Positions 46,088 through 54,967 of a stretch of DNA of 64,000 bases are shown in pieces. Every line of letters starts with the position of its first letter. Position 1 is the first letter of the stretch. Source of the DNA: Scatosoma sp002474405. GTDB taxonomy: Bacteria; Bacillota; Clostridia; Christensenellales; Borkfalkiaceae. The translations under genes and the position numbers were made by a program. The stretch lies in NCBI GenBank assembly GCA_937892545.1, contig CALAFO010000054.1, positions 55,150 to 119,149 on the forward strand, written 5' to 3'. The notes beneath the pieces were generated by a model. It worked only from the letters and a program-made list of their open reading frames with translations. It was not told where the DNA came from and searched no databases.

Positions 46088-47578
46088 CTATCTGATATCG
46101 AAAAACGCGCCGTGAATACGGTAGGTGTGAAGCGACGGCCATTGCCCGCCCAGATTCCAGTCGGGATAACTTTCGGCAAGCTCCGCGGCGGTGTACAGAA
46201 CGGGAATCCGATAAGCGTTCGTAAGGCAGCCCGATTCGTTTTTCACGATGCAGGCGTTATGATTGCGCGGCGACGACGTAAGGTCTTTCGTCAGCGCGTC
46301 CACCTTTTCCCATTGATACGTTTCGCCCGAAAACAGCAAATCGAAATTATCGCCTACGTTCAGGGAAAGAATCGTATTGCTTCCCGCAATCCAGTTCACG
46401 CCGCCGTCCGTCGGGTACGGTCCGTCCTCTTTGATGCAGTATAATTTGCCGCGGACGGGATCGTAAGCGAAATCGGCGTTGTTGATGCAATCCTGCGAAC
46501 CGCTCGCGTTCACCACGCCGCGTTCTTTCAGTTCCGCTCTGTGCAGGCGTACGGGGGTGTTCAAATCGGAAAAATCCCATTCCTCCGCAATCGTGCACGT
46601 TTTCGCCGCGCCCATCGAATAAAACAGAATCGCTTTTCCCTTGCCGTTTTCGCTTATCAGAGACGGCTGACCGTATCCCCAGCGATTTTCACCGTAATCG
46701 GAGGACGTATAGAAATTCGCGATCGGCTGATCGCCCACTTTCACCCATTCGCCGTCCGGCGTTTTCGCCACGGCAAGCCCCACTTCGTTGCGCGTGTTGT
46801 CGCTTGTTTTGCAGCCGAGATACGCCATCAGATAAGCATATTTTTCGCCGTTATACGAAAATTCGCCTTTGACGACGGAAGGATCGCACGCGTGGCGCGA
46901 ATCCCATTTACCGCTGTCTTTTTCCGAGGGAGAAAGCACCAGTTTCTTTTCGGAAAATTCCCATTTTCCCGCCGCGTTCAGTTTGCCTTGTCGATAAGCG
47001 ATAAAATCGGTAACGTTGCCGCTCTTTTGGTTGCTGCAATACCATACGTGCATCGTATCGCCTTCGATAAGCGCCGTAGGGCAGTAATTATAAAAATTTT
47101 CTTCTTTGCTTTCGCCGAAAAGTTCTTCCGTAAACGCCGCTCCGACTTCCGCAGAGGGTAAAACGTAATTTTCCGTATAAGTATAACTCATATTCACGTT
47201 CATTTTATTGATTTTTCCGCTGAACGTAAGCGTGCCTTTTTCGTAATCGAAACGGTAGGAACGAATGCCGATTTCCACCGTAACTTCTTCGTTCGTCGCC
47301 GTATATGTGCCGCTCTTTTCGCTTCTGCCCGTCAGATCCGTTTCATACCAGATTGCTTCCCCGTCCGAAAAATACAGGCAGTTGAACAAATAATCGCCGG
47401 TAACGTCGGCGTTTTCCACTTTTTTTTCGCGCAGCGAATAATATCCCTCGCGGAACGTTTCGGCGGCGGGCTTATCGGGAACGTCCGGCGTAGCGTCGGC
47501 GGGCGTTTTTCCGCATCCCGCAAAAATCACTGCGGCGGATAATGCCGCGCATGCGGCGGCAAAAAGTTTCTTTTTCAT
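46088..47578 (-). CDS. Beta-propeller (GH43-like) lipoprotein with N-terminal beta domain, copy 2
   Basis: The 496-residue lipoprotein has a lipobox (FAGC) near residue 22. A GAGGAG site is better placed for the ATG at 47578 than for the one 3 bp earlier. The N-terminal strand-rich domain (about 35-130) and propeller (135-490) match copy 3: FYNYCPTALIE, HVWYCSNQKSG, DSRHACDPSVVKGEF, AYLMAYLGC and PRNHNACIVKN. It should sit on the outer membrane face and bind or cleave a sugar. Tandem duplication with later divergence explains the cluster. An inverted repeat at 47639-47677 separates it from copy 1. Confidence 0.7.
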   Translation of the reverse strand: MKKKLFAAACAALSAAVIFAGCGKTPADATPDVPDKPAAETFREGYYSLREKKVENADVTGDYLFNCLYFSDGEAIWYETDLTGRSEKSGTYTATNEEVTVEIGIRSYRFDYEKGTLTFSGKINKMNVNMSYTYTENYVLPSAEVGAAFTEELFGESKEENFYNYCPTALIEGDTMHVWYCSNQKSGNVTDFIAYRQGKLNAAGKWEFSEKKLVLSPSEKDSGKWDSRHACDPSVVKGEFSYNGEKYAYLMAYLGCKTSDNTRNEVGLAVAKTPDGEWVKVGDQPIANFYTSSDYGENRWGYGQPSLISENGKGKAILFYSMGAAKTCTIAEEWDFSDLNTPVRLHRAELKERGVVNASGSQDCINNADFAYDPVRGKLYCIKEDGPYPTDGGVNWIAGSNTILSLNVGDNFDLLFSGETYQWEKVDALTKDLTSSPRNHNACIVKNESGCLTNAYRIPVLYTAAELAESYPDWNLGGQWPSLHTYRIHGAFFDIR

Positions 47579-47638
47579 CATATTCTCCTCTATAAAACCG
47601 CTCTCGTTTCTTAATACGCAGCGCGGCGAAAAGATGTC

Positions 47639-47677
47639 GGGCGTTCCGCGCCCTTTTTTAAGATACGCGGAACGCCC
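47639..47677 (-). other. Perfect 12-bp inverted repeat between propeller genes
   Basis: GGGCGTTCCGCG (47639-47650) and its reverse complement (47666-47677) flank a 15-nt loop, downstream of copy 1 on the - strand. There is no T-run after it, so it may reduce read-through or stabilise the upstream mRNA end. Confidence 0.6.
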
Positions 47678-47695
47678 CGTCTTGCTTTTATTTTA

Positions 47696-48844
47696 TCAGT
47701 TTGCGGAATACAGGAAAGAAATGGGCTTCTGCGTAAACAGATAATCCTCGCTTTCCGATTTTTCGAGGCAAACGTGGCAGATAATTTCGTACCCGTTCGC
47801 GCCGTTCACGTGCCCGTACGCGTCGGAAACCACGCTGCCGCCGTAGAGGCGTTCGTACATCGTATCTCCGTCGATCGTATCGGTGTTATCCCACGTTCTC
47901 AGCCCCGTCCAGCCTTCGCCGATATCGGTGGTGAGAAGCTCTTCTTCGTCAATCGAAAGAAGCTGAATTTTCGTGGCGAATTTCGGATCGGTGGCGGCGG
48001 AAGGAGAATAGTCTTTCACAGCCACGAATTTTCCCGCCGTTTCATCGTACGCAAAATCGGCGTTGGGGAACATCACCGCGTCGTCGCCGCCCGCTACGCT
48101 ACCGTTGGTGGGAACCATCGCTTCGCCCGAAATTTCGATATCCGTAAGATCGGAAGCGTCGAAATCCACAAACTTGGCAAAATGCCCGTACATATCCGCG
48201 TACGTATAGAAGAGGCGGATACCGCTTTCCTTATTGTAGTTTACAATCGAAGGCGCATAGCAACCAACGGAACTTGTGCCGTATACTTCGGAATCGAACG
48301 ATACGATTTTCCCGATTTTTTCCCATTCGCCGTCCGGCGAGGTTGCCGCCGCAAGCCCGATGGAATACTGCGTGTCGTTCGCGGCGGACGTGGCGCAATA
48401 CGCCATCAGCCACGAATAATTTTTATCGTCTTTCGCAAACGTGCCTTTCACGATAGAAGCGGAACCGATATATTCGTCCCATTTTCCTTCTTCGCCGCGA
48501 AGAACGATTTTCTGTTCGCCGTACGCCCAGCCTTTGCCTTCGCCCGCTTCGTATTTCGCCTTGTACACGGCGATAACGTTATCTTCTTCCGCCTGCGTTT
48601 CGTTGGTGGTGCACACTAAATAACGGGTGTCGCCGTCATCCAAAACGTCGCTGTTGGAAATGTATCTGCCCGTACCGCCCTCCGGTAAACCGTAGATGAC
48701 GGAAGGCGTAGGTTCGGGGTTAGGACCGGGATCCGGCGTGGGAGAAGGAGCGGGCGTATCCGCGTCTTTTTTACAAGCTCCCAGCGTACCGAACGTAGCG
48801 CATAACAATAAAGCAGCCGCAATGTATTGAATTCTCTTTTTCAT
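47696..48844 (-). CDS. Beta-propeller (GH43-like) lipoprotein without the extra domain, copy 1
   Basis: The 382-residue lipoprotein has a lipobox (LGAC) near residue 24 and a Pro-rich linker (PTPDPGPNPEPTPS). It goes straight into the propeller: YLVCTTNETQ, GSASIVKGTF, YSWLMAYCATS, GLAAATSPDGEWEK and NADFAYDETAGKF. Compared with the two following copies it lacks the N-terminal beta domain and has only one repeat of the Asp-Pro motif changed to GSASIV, so the strongest catalytic candidate Asp is missing. A binding role is therefore more likely for this copy. A GAGGGC site precedes the ATG. Confidence 0.7.
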   Translation of the reverse strand: MKKRIQYIAAALLLCATFGTLGACKKDADTPAPSPTPDPGPNPEPTPSVIYGLPEGGTGRYISNSDVLDDGDTRYLVCTTNETQAEEDNVIAVYKAKYEAGEGKGWAYGEQKIVLRGEEGKWDEYIGSASIVKGTFAKDDKNYSWLMAYCATSAANDTQYSIGLAAATSPDGEWEKIGKIVSFDSEVYGTSSVGCYAPSIVNYNKESGIRLFYTYADMYGHFAKFVDFDASDLTDIEISGEAMVPTNGSVAGGDDAVMFPNADFAYDETAGKFVAVKDYSPSAATDPKFATKIQLLSIDEEELLTTDIGEGWTGLRTWDNTDTIDGDTMYERLYGGSVVSDAYGHVNGANGYEIICHVCLEKSESEDYLFTQKPISFLYSAN

Positions 48845-48860
48845 TTTTTTGCCCTCTTAT

Positions 48861-50900
48861 TTAGTTTAATTCCAGCAACTCCGCAATGCTCTTGCCGTTC
48901 GATGCCACAAACGAGGAAGAAAATCTGGGAGTCGTCTGATAACCGCCGAAATTATTCACGGTGAACGATTTGTTTTTGTAGTTTTCCGAATGTACGGTAA
49001 TCGCAAGATAGCTTACCATCGAGCCTTCGCTCATGAACTGATCTTTCGTAACGCCGTTCGTGCTCCAGTCCGCACGCGCAAACGCCGTAAACGGAATTCT
49101 CACCCAGCCTTCGAAGCCTGCGGGAAGCGTAGCCGTGGGGCGCGTCATGTAAATGCTCGTTTTGCCCGTGTTTACGTCGTACAGCCAGAAACGGTTGCCC
49201 TGTTTGATGTTGAAACGATCGGAAATATACTTACCGGATTCCGCTTTGATTTTGCAGTCCACTTCGATGTTGAACGCGATTTCGGTATCGCTGTCGTTTC
49301 TCGCCCAGAAGCTTACGCCTTTCATGCCTGCCCAGCTGAATCCTCCTGCGGCAGCCAGATCGAACGCGGTATACGCGTCGCCCTTGGCATTTGCGCCGAG
49401 CGTGGTGAATTTCACCGCGGGCTTGCCGTATGTATCGGTAGACGCTTCGCGTTTGCCGTAACTGCCGCCGTCCCAGATACCGGCTACCGAGCCGGAGGTT
49501 TCGTTGAATTCAACGTTCGTAACGCCTTTGCCCGTGTAATCGATGGTAGCGTCGCCCATCATATCGCGCTTGCCGCGTTTGAATTCCACGCTGCCGCGAT
49601 TTTCTTCCAGCGTGCTTGTAGCGGAGAATTTGCCGTCCTGCCGCGAAGTAAGATCAAGCACCTTGGTGAACGTAGCGTCTTCAGAATAGTATCCGATTTC
49701 GCCTACAATCAGATTGAAATTGCCGTTATATTTCGCGTTTGTGGTAACGATAAGCGAATCCACGGCGGCAAGGCTGCCCGTAGCCGATTCCCATGCCATA
49801 GAATCCATAGGCATCACCAGCGCGCCCATCTTTCCTACAACGGAGTTATTCACGTGCGCATAGGTGATGTCGCATGCTTTTACGCTTGTAGCGGAACCTT
49901 CTTCCTGGAAGTATACGGGTTTGCCTTCTTTGCCGGCTACGGAATAATAGCTGTCGCCCGATTTCAGTTTATACTGAAGTCCGGGAGCGCCCGCGCAGAA
50001 ATACTGCACCACAAGGTATTCCGCGGAAGAGAAGTCCGCCGTGCCGAGGTCCACGGTGAGCGTCTGCTGATTATCTTTGGTGGAATCGGGAGTGAATCCG
50101 CCCCATACCGCCACGTTCTTATAAGCGTCGTCGCCCGTGCGCAGAGGATAAGAGGAAAATTCGGGAGCCGCCACGGGTACGTCGGAAGGCATCGTCAGAC
50201 TCATGCCGTCGGCAACGTAATATTTGTTTTTGTTGCGCTCGCCGCCGGAAAGGTCCACCAGTTTCGTCATCGTCGTCGTATCCGGCTCGCCCGTATACAT
50301 GCCGATTTCGCCCACGGTAACGGAGTAGCCGTAATTATACAGCGTGTTCGCCGTCATGAAGAAAGCGGAAATCTGCGTGAAATCGATTGCGCCGCCGAAC
50401 TGCGAACTTAAAATATCCGTAGGGATAAACAGAGTGCCGCTTAAATTCCCGGTAAAGGCAATCGCGCCGTATTGAATTTTAAGTTCGGTAATCGTTCCGT
50501 CTTCTTTCTGGAAGTACACTTTCGATTCGCCGCTCTGCGGAATCGACCAGCGGTTGCCGCCCTGAAGGAAGCCTACGGTAAGTCCGGGAGTGCCCGGAAC
50601 CGACATCTGCACGCCTACGTACTTCGCGTTCGTCATATCCACTTTGGAGCTGTCGAAGGAAACCTGCGCGAACGCCCATGCGCCGCCGTCTGTGCCCTGT
50701 TCGGAAGGCGCGGTGAACGTCGCCGCGTTTTTAAACGCTTTCTTCCCCGTAGAGAACGGATACGTAACGGCGGTGGTTGTATCCATCGCGTTCGCAAGAA
50801 GAGCGTTTTTCGTACCGAAGTACGTTGCCGTCGTCAGTCCGCTCAATACGAAACCGGCGCCGAGAATGAGAGCCGCAGCTCTCTGCTTTTTGTCTTTCAT
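48861..50900 (-). CDS. Secreted three-repeat carbohydrate-binding-type protein
   Basis: The chosen start at 50900 (MKDKKQR) has a GGAGGT site; an earlier ATG is unlikely. The 679-residue protein has a signal peptide (residues 1-37). Residues 45-215 and 225-410 are two related beta-sandwich modules (FSTGKKAFKNAATF / LRTGDDAYKNVAVWGGF, each ending VGEIGMYT or VGEIGYYS with a following hVDLSGG). Residues 440-670 are a third sandwich with GVSFWARND and FEGWVRIPF, like CBM11-type domains. No membrane anchor is present, so it is released or held by other contacts. It probably binds the polysaccharide served by this operon. Confidence 0.75.
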   Translation of the reverse strand: MKDKKQRAAALILGAGFVLSGLTTATYFGTKNALLANAMDTTTAVTYPFSTGKKAFKNAATFTAPSEQGTDGGAWAFAQVSFDSSKVDMTNAKYVGVQMSVPGTPGLTVGFLQGGNRWSIPQSGESKVYFQKEDGTITELKIQYGAIAFTGNLSGTLFIPTDILSSQFGGAIDFTQISAFFMTANTLYNYGYSVTVGEIGMYTGEPDTTTMTKLVDLSGGERNKNKYYVADGMSLTMPSDVPVAAPEFSSYPLRTGDDAYKNVAVWGGFTPDSTKDNQQTLTVDLGTADFSSAEYLVVQYFCAGAPGLQYKLKSGDSYYSVAGKEGKPVYFQEEGSATSVKACDITYAHVNNSVVGKMGALVMPMDSMAWESATGSLAAVDSLIVTTNAKYNGNFNLIVGEIGYYSEDATFTKVLDLTSRQDGKFSATSTLEENRGSVEFKRGKRDMMGDATIDYTGKGVTNVEFNETSGSVAGIWDGGSYGKREASTDTYGKPAVKFTTLGANAKGDAYTAFDLAAAGGFSWAGMKGVSFWARNDSDTEIAFNIEVDCKIKAESGKYISDRFNIKQGNRFWLYDVNTGKTSIYMTRPTATLPAGFEGWVRIPFTAFARADWSTNGVTKDQFMSEGSMVSYLAITVHSENYKNKSFTVNNFGGYQTTPRFSSSFVASNGKSIAELLELN

Positions 50901-50939
50901 AAAATACCTCCGTATCATTTTCGGGCTTTCGCCCGTTTT

Positions 50940-51842
50940 TTACAATAATTTTTCGCGAATCAGGCGATAAAACGCCGTCGGATTCACGTCCTCCGCCACG
51001 TACACGGGCGAAGTTCCGTCTGTCTGCGATTCGTGCGCTTCCACGGCGCCGCGATTTGTTCCGCTTGTTTTTACGTAACGTTTTTCAAAACGGCACACGT
51101 CCGAAAAGGCGCACGCCACGGCAAGCGGATCGTGCATCACGCTCTTTTCAAAGCCGAAAAATTCTTTCCAGCGATCGAGCCAGCAAATCAGCAGACGATT
51201 CGCAGGTTTTTTCGAATCGCGGAACGCCTGCAACAAATCTGCTTCCAGCGTACAGCGAAGCGTTACGTCCAGTCCGCAGGCATACACGGGAATCCCCGAA
51301 GCATACACGATTTCCGCGGCTTCGGGATCGCACAGAATGTTCCATTCCGCCTGATCTTTCGAAAAATATCCGCCCATCGTATAAATCGCGCCGATATGTT
51401 TTACCGCTTCCTCTTTTTCGATTGCCCGCGCAATATTCGTTAAAGGTCCCACGGCAAACAACACCAGATCCTTGCCGTACTTCTTCGCGCTTTCCGCGAT
51501 GAAATTCACCGCGTCGTTTTCGTATTCCGCAGCGGCGTATTCCTCCGTCCACTGGCAGGGCGAGCTCTCTTCCGGCTTTTCGGCTGCCGCGTCTTTGCCG
51601 AAGAGATGAAACGGCTCTTTATACGGGAAGCTTTGCCCCGCATACACGGGCACGTTTTCAAATCCCGCCGCGGCAAGCAACGTTTTCGCAAGTTGCGCGC
51701 GTTTTTTCGTATTGCGGAACACCGTGGTTACCCCCGCGACGTCTTTGCCCGCCAGCGAGCAGAGAAGCGAAAGCGCGAACGCGTCGTCGATATCGTCGCC
51801 GATATCCGTATCGAATATATATTTTTTCATACCTGAATTCAT
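50940..51842 (-). CDS. Inosine-uridine-type nucleoside hydrolase
   Basis: The 300-residue protein has no signal peptide. The metal/ribose site FDTDIGDDIDDAFAL near residues 9-23 is the family signature. Later conserved parts are LFAVGPLTN, YTMGGYF, EWNILCDPEAA near residues 166-176, and HDPLAVACA near residue 236. It hydrolyses N-glycosidic bonds to free ribose or another pentose from bases. It lies 15 bp after the binding-protein gene, in the middle of a sugar operon, so it may act on an imported N-riboside rather than ordinary nucleosides. An alternative start lies 12 bp downstream (51830). Confidence 0.85.
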   Translation of the reverse strand: MNSGMKKYIFDTDIGDDIDDAFALSLLCSLAGKDVAGVTTVFRNTKKRAQLAKTLLAAAGFENVPVYAGQSFPYKEPFHLFGKDAAAEKPEESSPCQWTEEYAAAEYENDAVNFIAESAKKYGKDLVLFAVGPLTNIARAIEKEEAVKHIGAIYTMGGYFSKDQAEWNILCDPEAAEIVYASGIPVYACGLDVTLRCTLEADLLQAFRDSKKPANRLLICWLDRWKEFFGFEKSVMHDPLAVACAFSDVCRFEKRYVKTSGTNRGAVEAHESQTDGTSPVYVAEDVNPTAFYRLIREKLL

Positions 51843-51856
51843 TTTCTTTTTCGTGC

Positions 51857-53737
51857 TTAATACCCGCGATAAAGCGAAGTGTCTCCGTTGGGTTTCGTTC
51901 TGTCAAGCGGGCTTACATAGCCTTCCTGCCATGCGGGCCACGCCACGCTTACGCCGAGTTTTTGTTTCGTTTTCGCATACGCTTCCGAATTCATCGTTTT
52001 TACGAGATCGAGTTTGTACGCCGATTTACCGATGATTTCTAGCGTCTGCTTATACAGCCGTTCCGCTTCCGCCTTATTCGCCGCCTGAAGAATCTTGGGA
52101 ATCTGCTGCCCGATCGTGGCGTTGATTTTGGTGAGCGCCGTGTTGTACGTCTGGAAGCGGCTGTCCGTAGCGTCTACTACGAAATGCGTGGCGTTATAAT
52201 CGTACGCGTAAATCGAAAGCGGACGTTTCATATCCGTACGGAAAATCTCGTTTTCCGTCTTGCCGTTGTTCGTTTTCGGCTGCATCGTATCGTAATACTG
52301 ATAATTGATCAGAAGATCCATCGTCAGCAATCCATAAGCCGCGGTGCTCTGCGATTTATCGCCTTTCGCCTGCAAAAACGTATCGGTATATGCAATCGTC
52401 GTCTTTGCCTCATCCGCCCATTGCCAGCTGCTGCCTTCCACGCCGAAAGCCACAAGGCGCTGCCCTTCGTCGCTCGTGAGATAATCGAACAGTTTTATCA
52501 CGAGATCGGGACGTTTGCAGTTTGTGGTAATCATGTTCATCAGATAGCCGTAGCCGCGGATATCCGCCAGCACGGGGGCGTCGCCTTCCGAATTGGTGAT
52601 ATACATGCTGATATATTTATATCCGCCGTCTTTCGCCGTGGCAAAATGCATCTGATAATCCTGCGGAGTAACCAGCGTGGCAAACGCGGAACCGCCCGCA
52701 ATCACGCTGCCCACGCCGTCGTAGGTCTGCGAGAAGTTCGCCGTGGAAATCAACGGATTGCCGTTCACTTTCGTGGTGTACAAATCGTTGAGGTAATACA
52801 TCATATCCGCATACGCGTCCTGTTCGAACTGGAACACGTACTCGCCCGATTCCGTTTCGAAAGGAATCGCGAAGAACTGCGAAAGCCAGGTGAGCGAAAC
52901 GTTGCCCTGATTATTGAACTGACCGAGTTGCAACGCCGTGGTAATCTGCCCTTTATTCGTACCGTAATAGTTTTCCACCGCCCACTTCGCCGCTTCTTTG
53001 AAGCCTTCGGGCGTAGTGATGTATCCCTGCCATTCCACGCTCTTCTGCGTGCCGTCGATGGCGGTGTACGTAATCTTTCCGTCCGCGCCCGCTCTCTTTT
53101 CGGCAATCGCCTGCCACGCATTGAAGAGGTCCTCGCGCACCATCATGCCGCCGTTGGGCTGAAGTTGTTCGCCTTCGGGAATATCTTCGTAACTGTAATA
53201 ATGGTTCGGGATGCCGTAAATTTTATTATTGCCGTACGCCCACCAGTCGTGCACGTCTTCGGGCAGGTGCTGCTCAAGCGAAGGCGCCCATTTTTCCTGC
53301 AACGTATCGATGTCGTACACATATCCCTGCTGCGCGAGAGAAGCCAACGTCTGCGTTTTCGAAGTAGGCACGGAAATCACGTCGGGAAGATCCCCGCCCG
53401 CAATCATCGTGGAAAGTTTCTGTCCGTCGTCCTGCACGGGCGTAACGAAACGAATGGAAATTCCCGTCTTTTCCTTAATCTTTTTCAGCACGGCGTTGTC
53501 CGTCGGAATCGCCCAGCTGGATACGTCCACATACCATTCGATTGTCTGATCCGTCCCGTCGGGGATATATTCCCAGCTGTCCTTATCCGCGGGCGTTTCC
53601 GCGAAATCGGGATAAGTGAGTTTCGCCATGTTGTTGTCGTCCACTTCTCCGCCGCCGTCTTTCGAACATGCCGCGCCGGATAAAATCATCAGACCGGCGA
53701 TTGCCGTAGCACAAAAGTTTCTGAAAAGTTTTTTCAT
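51857..53737 (-). CDS. LplA-type ABC transporter substrate-binding lipoprotein
   Basis: The 626-residue protein has a lipobox (GAAC) near residue 24. The size and the motifs ISVPTSKTQTLASLAQQGYVYDID (read in parts), MMVREDLFNAW and FKEAAKWAVENYYG fit the large LplA-like family, which is longer than ordinary family 1 binding proteins. A GGGAGG site precedes the ATG. It would bind oligosaccharides for the LplB/LplC permeases encoded just before it. The C-terminus WQEGYVSPLDRTKPNGDTSLYRGY (in parts) is typical of such proteins. Confidence 0.88.
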   Translation of the reverse strand: MKKLFRNFCATAIAGLMILSGAACSKDGGGEVDDNNMAKLTYPDFAETPADKDSWEYIPDGTDQTIEWYVDVSSWAIPTDNAVLKKIKEKTGISIRFVTPVQDDGQKLSTMIAGGDLPDVISVPTSKTQTLASLAQQGYVYDIDTLQEKWAPSLEQHLPEDVHDWWAYGNNKIYGIPNHYYSYEDIPEGEQLQPNGGMMVREDLFNAWQAIAEKRAGADGKITYTAIDGTQKSVEWQGYITTPEGFKEAAKWAVENYYGTNKGQITTALQLGQFNNQGNVSLTWLSQFFAIPFETESGEYVFQFEQDAYADMMYYLNDLYTTKVNGNPLISTANFSQTYDGVGSVIAGGSAFATLVTPQDYQMHFATAKDGGYKYISMYITNSEGDAPVLADIRGYGYLMNMITTNCKRPDLVIKLFDYLTSDEGQRLVAFGVEGSSWQWADEAKTTIAYTDTFLQAKGDKSQSTAAYGLLTMDLLINYQYYDTMQPKTNNGKTENEIFRTDMKRPLSIYAYDYNATHFVVDATDSRFQTYNTALTKINATIGQQIPKILQAANKAEAERLYKQTLEIIGKSAYKLDLVKTMNSEAYAKTKQKLGVSVAWPAWQEGYVSPLDRTKPNGDTSLYRGY

Positions 53738-53823
53738 TGTTTTCCTCCCGAAATATTTTTTATCGGTATTTTTTTCTATGCGCGTTCACGCAGCCGCGTA
53801 CCGGCGCGCATTCCGTTTTTTTA

Positions 53824-54966
53824 TCAGCCCTTCAGCGAGCCCACCATAATGCCCGAAGCGAAGTTCTTCCGCACCAGCGGGAAGAAACAGAACACGGGAA
53901 TGATGGAAAGAATAATCGCCGCAAGCGAAAGCGTCTGCGGGGAAAGCCGTTCCATCATTTCGGGCGGCATACCTTCCGTCATCGACGACGTCTGAATCGC
54001 TTTCAGAAGATAATATTGCAGCGTTTGCAGTTCGTCGCTGTTCGTATAAATCATCGTATCGAAATAACTGTTCCAGTGCCCCACGGCGTTCCACAGAATG
54101 ATGGTGGCAAGCACGGGTTTAGAAAGCGGCATATAAATCTGCAGATAAATACGGAATTCTCCCGCCCCGTCAATCATCGCCGCGTCGTGAATATCCGCGC
54201 TGATAGAACGGAAGCCGCTCTGAATCACAATCATATTATAAACGGAATACAGCGCGGGAATGATATACACCCAGAACGTATCGTACAAACCCACCGTTTT
54301 GATAATCAGAAAGTACGGTACAAGTCCGCCGCCGAAAAACATCGTGAACAGATTTATCCAGTAAAACGTTCTGCGGAATTTCAGGTTCGGGCGGCTCATC
54401 GCGTACGCCACAACCGAAGTGAATACAAGCGAAGCGAACGTACCGATTACGGTACGCGCGATGGTAACCGCGTAACTGTGCCAGAATGCCGAATTCTGCA
54501 CCACTACCCGATAGTTTTCAAACGTAAACAACCGCGGAGCAAGCCACACGCCGCCGATCGCATAATCCGCACCCTGATTGAAACTTCCGATCAGCACGTA
54601 GAAAATAGGATAAATGCAAAGCAGGCAGAACAGCCCGATGGCAATCGTTAAAATAATATCGAACGCGTTGATATGTTTATTCAGTTTGCTTTCGTTGAAA
54701 CGGGAAAGATATACCTTTTTTCTCTTTCTTGCGGCAATAATCAGAAACACCGCGCCCGCTACGGCAACGGGGATCAACGCGCAGAATACGTAAAAGACGA
54801 TATCCAGCGTGCGATACATTTCCTCCGTGCCCTCGTCGATCGATACATTGGAAAGATAGGCAAACAGCAGCACGCCCACTACAATCAGAGTGATGCCCGA
54901 GGTAATCCAACGTTTCACCCGATCGTAAAAATCGCTGTATAAGTCCGTCAGTTTATCCATTATCAT
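53824..54966 (-). CDS. LplC-type ABC transporter permease with N-terminal extension
   Basis: The 380-residue permease has two extra N-terminal membrane segments (about residues 22-40 and 57-80), then the usual six. The EAA-like motif reads HDAAMIDGAGEFRIY near residues 258-272, and the end SGIMVGSLKG is typical. Most LplC proteins are about 290-300 residues, so the extension of about 90 residues is unusual. It starts 1 bp after the LplB stop, so they are coupled. The role is channel formation with LplB for the ligand of the binding lipoprotein. Confidence 0.87.
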   Translation of the reverse strand: MIMDKLTDLYSDFYDRVKRWITSGITLIVVGVLLFAYLSNVSIDEGTEEMYRTLDIVFYVFCALIPVAVAGAVFLIIAARKRKKVYLSRFNESKLNKHINAFDIILTIAIGLFCLLCIYPIFYVLIGSFNQGADYAIGGVWLAPRLFTFENYRVVVQNSAFWHSYAVTIARTVIGTFASLVFTSVVAYAMSRPNLKFRRTFYWINLFTMFFGGGLVPYFLIIKTVGLYDTFWVYIIPALYSVYNMIVIQSGFRSISADIHDAAMIDGAGEFRIYLQIYMPLSKPVLATIILWNAVGHWNSYFDTMIYTNSDELQTLQYYLLKAIQTSSMTEGMPPEMMERLSPQTLSLAAIILSIIPVFCFFPLVRKNFASGIMVGSLKG

Positions 54967-54967
54967 A

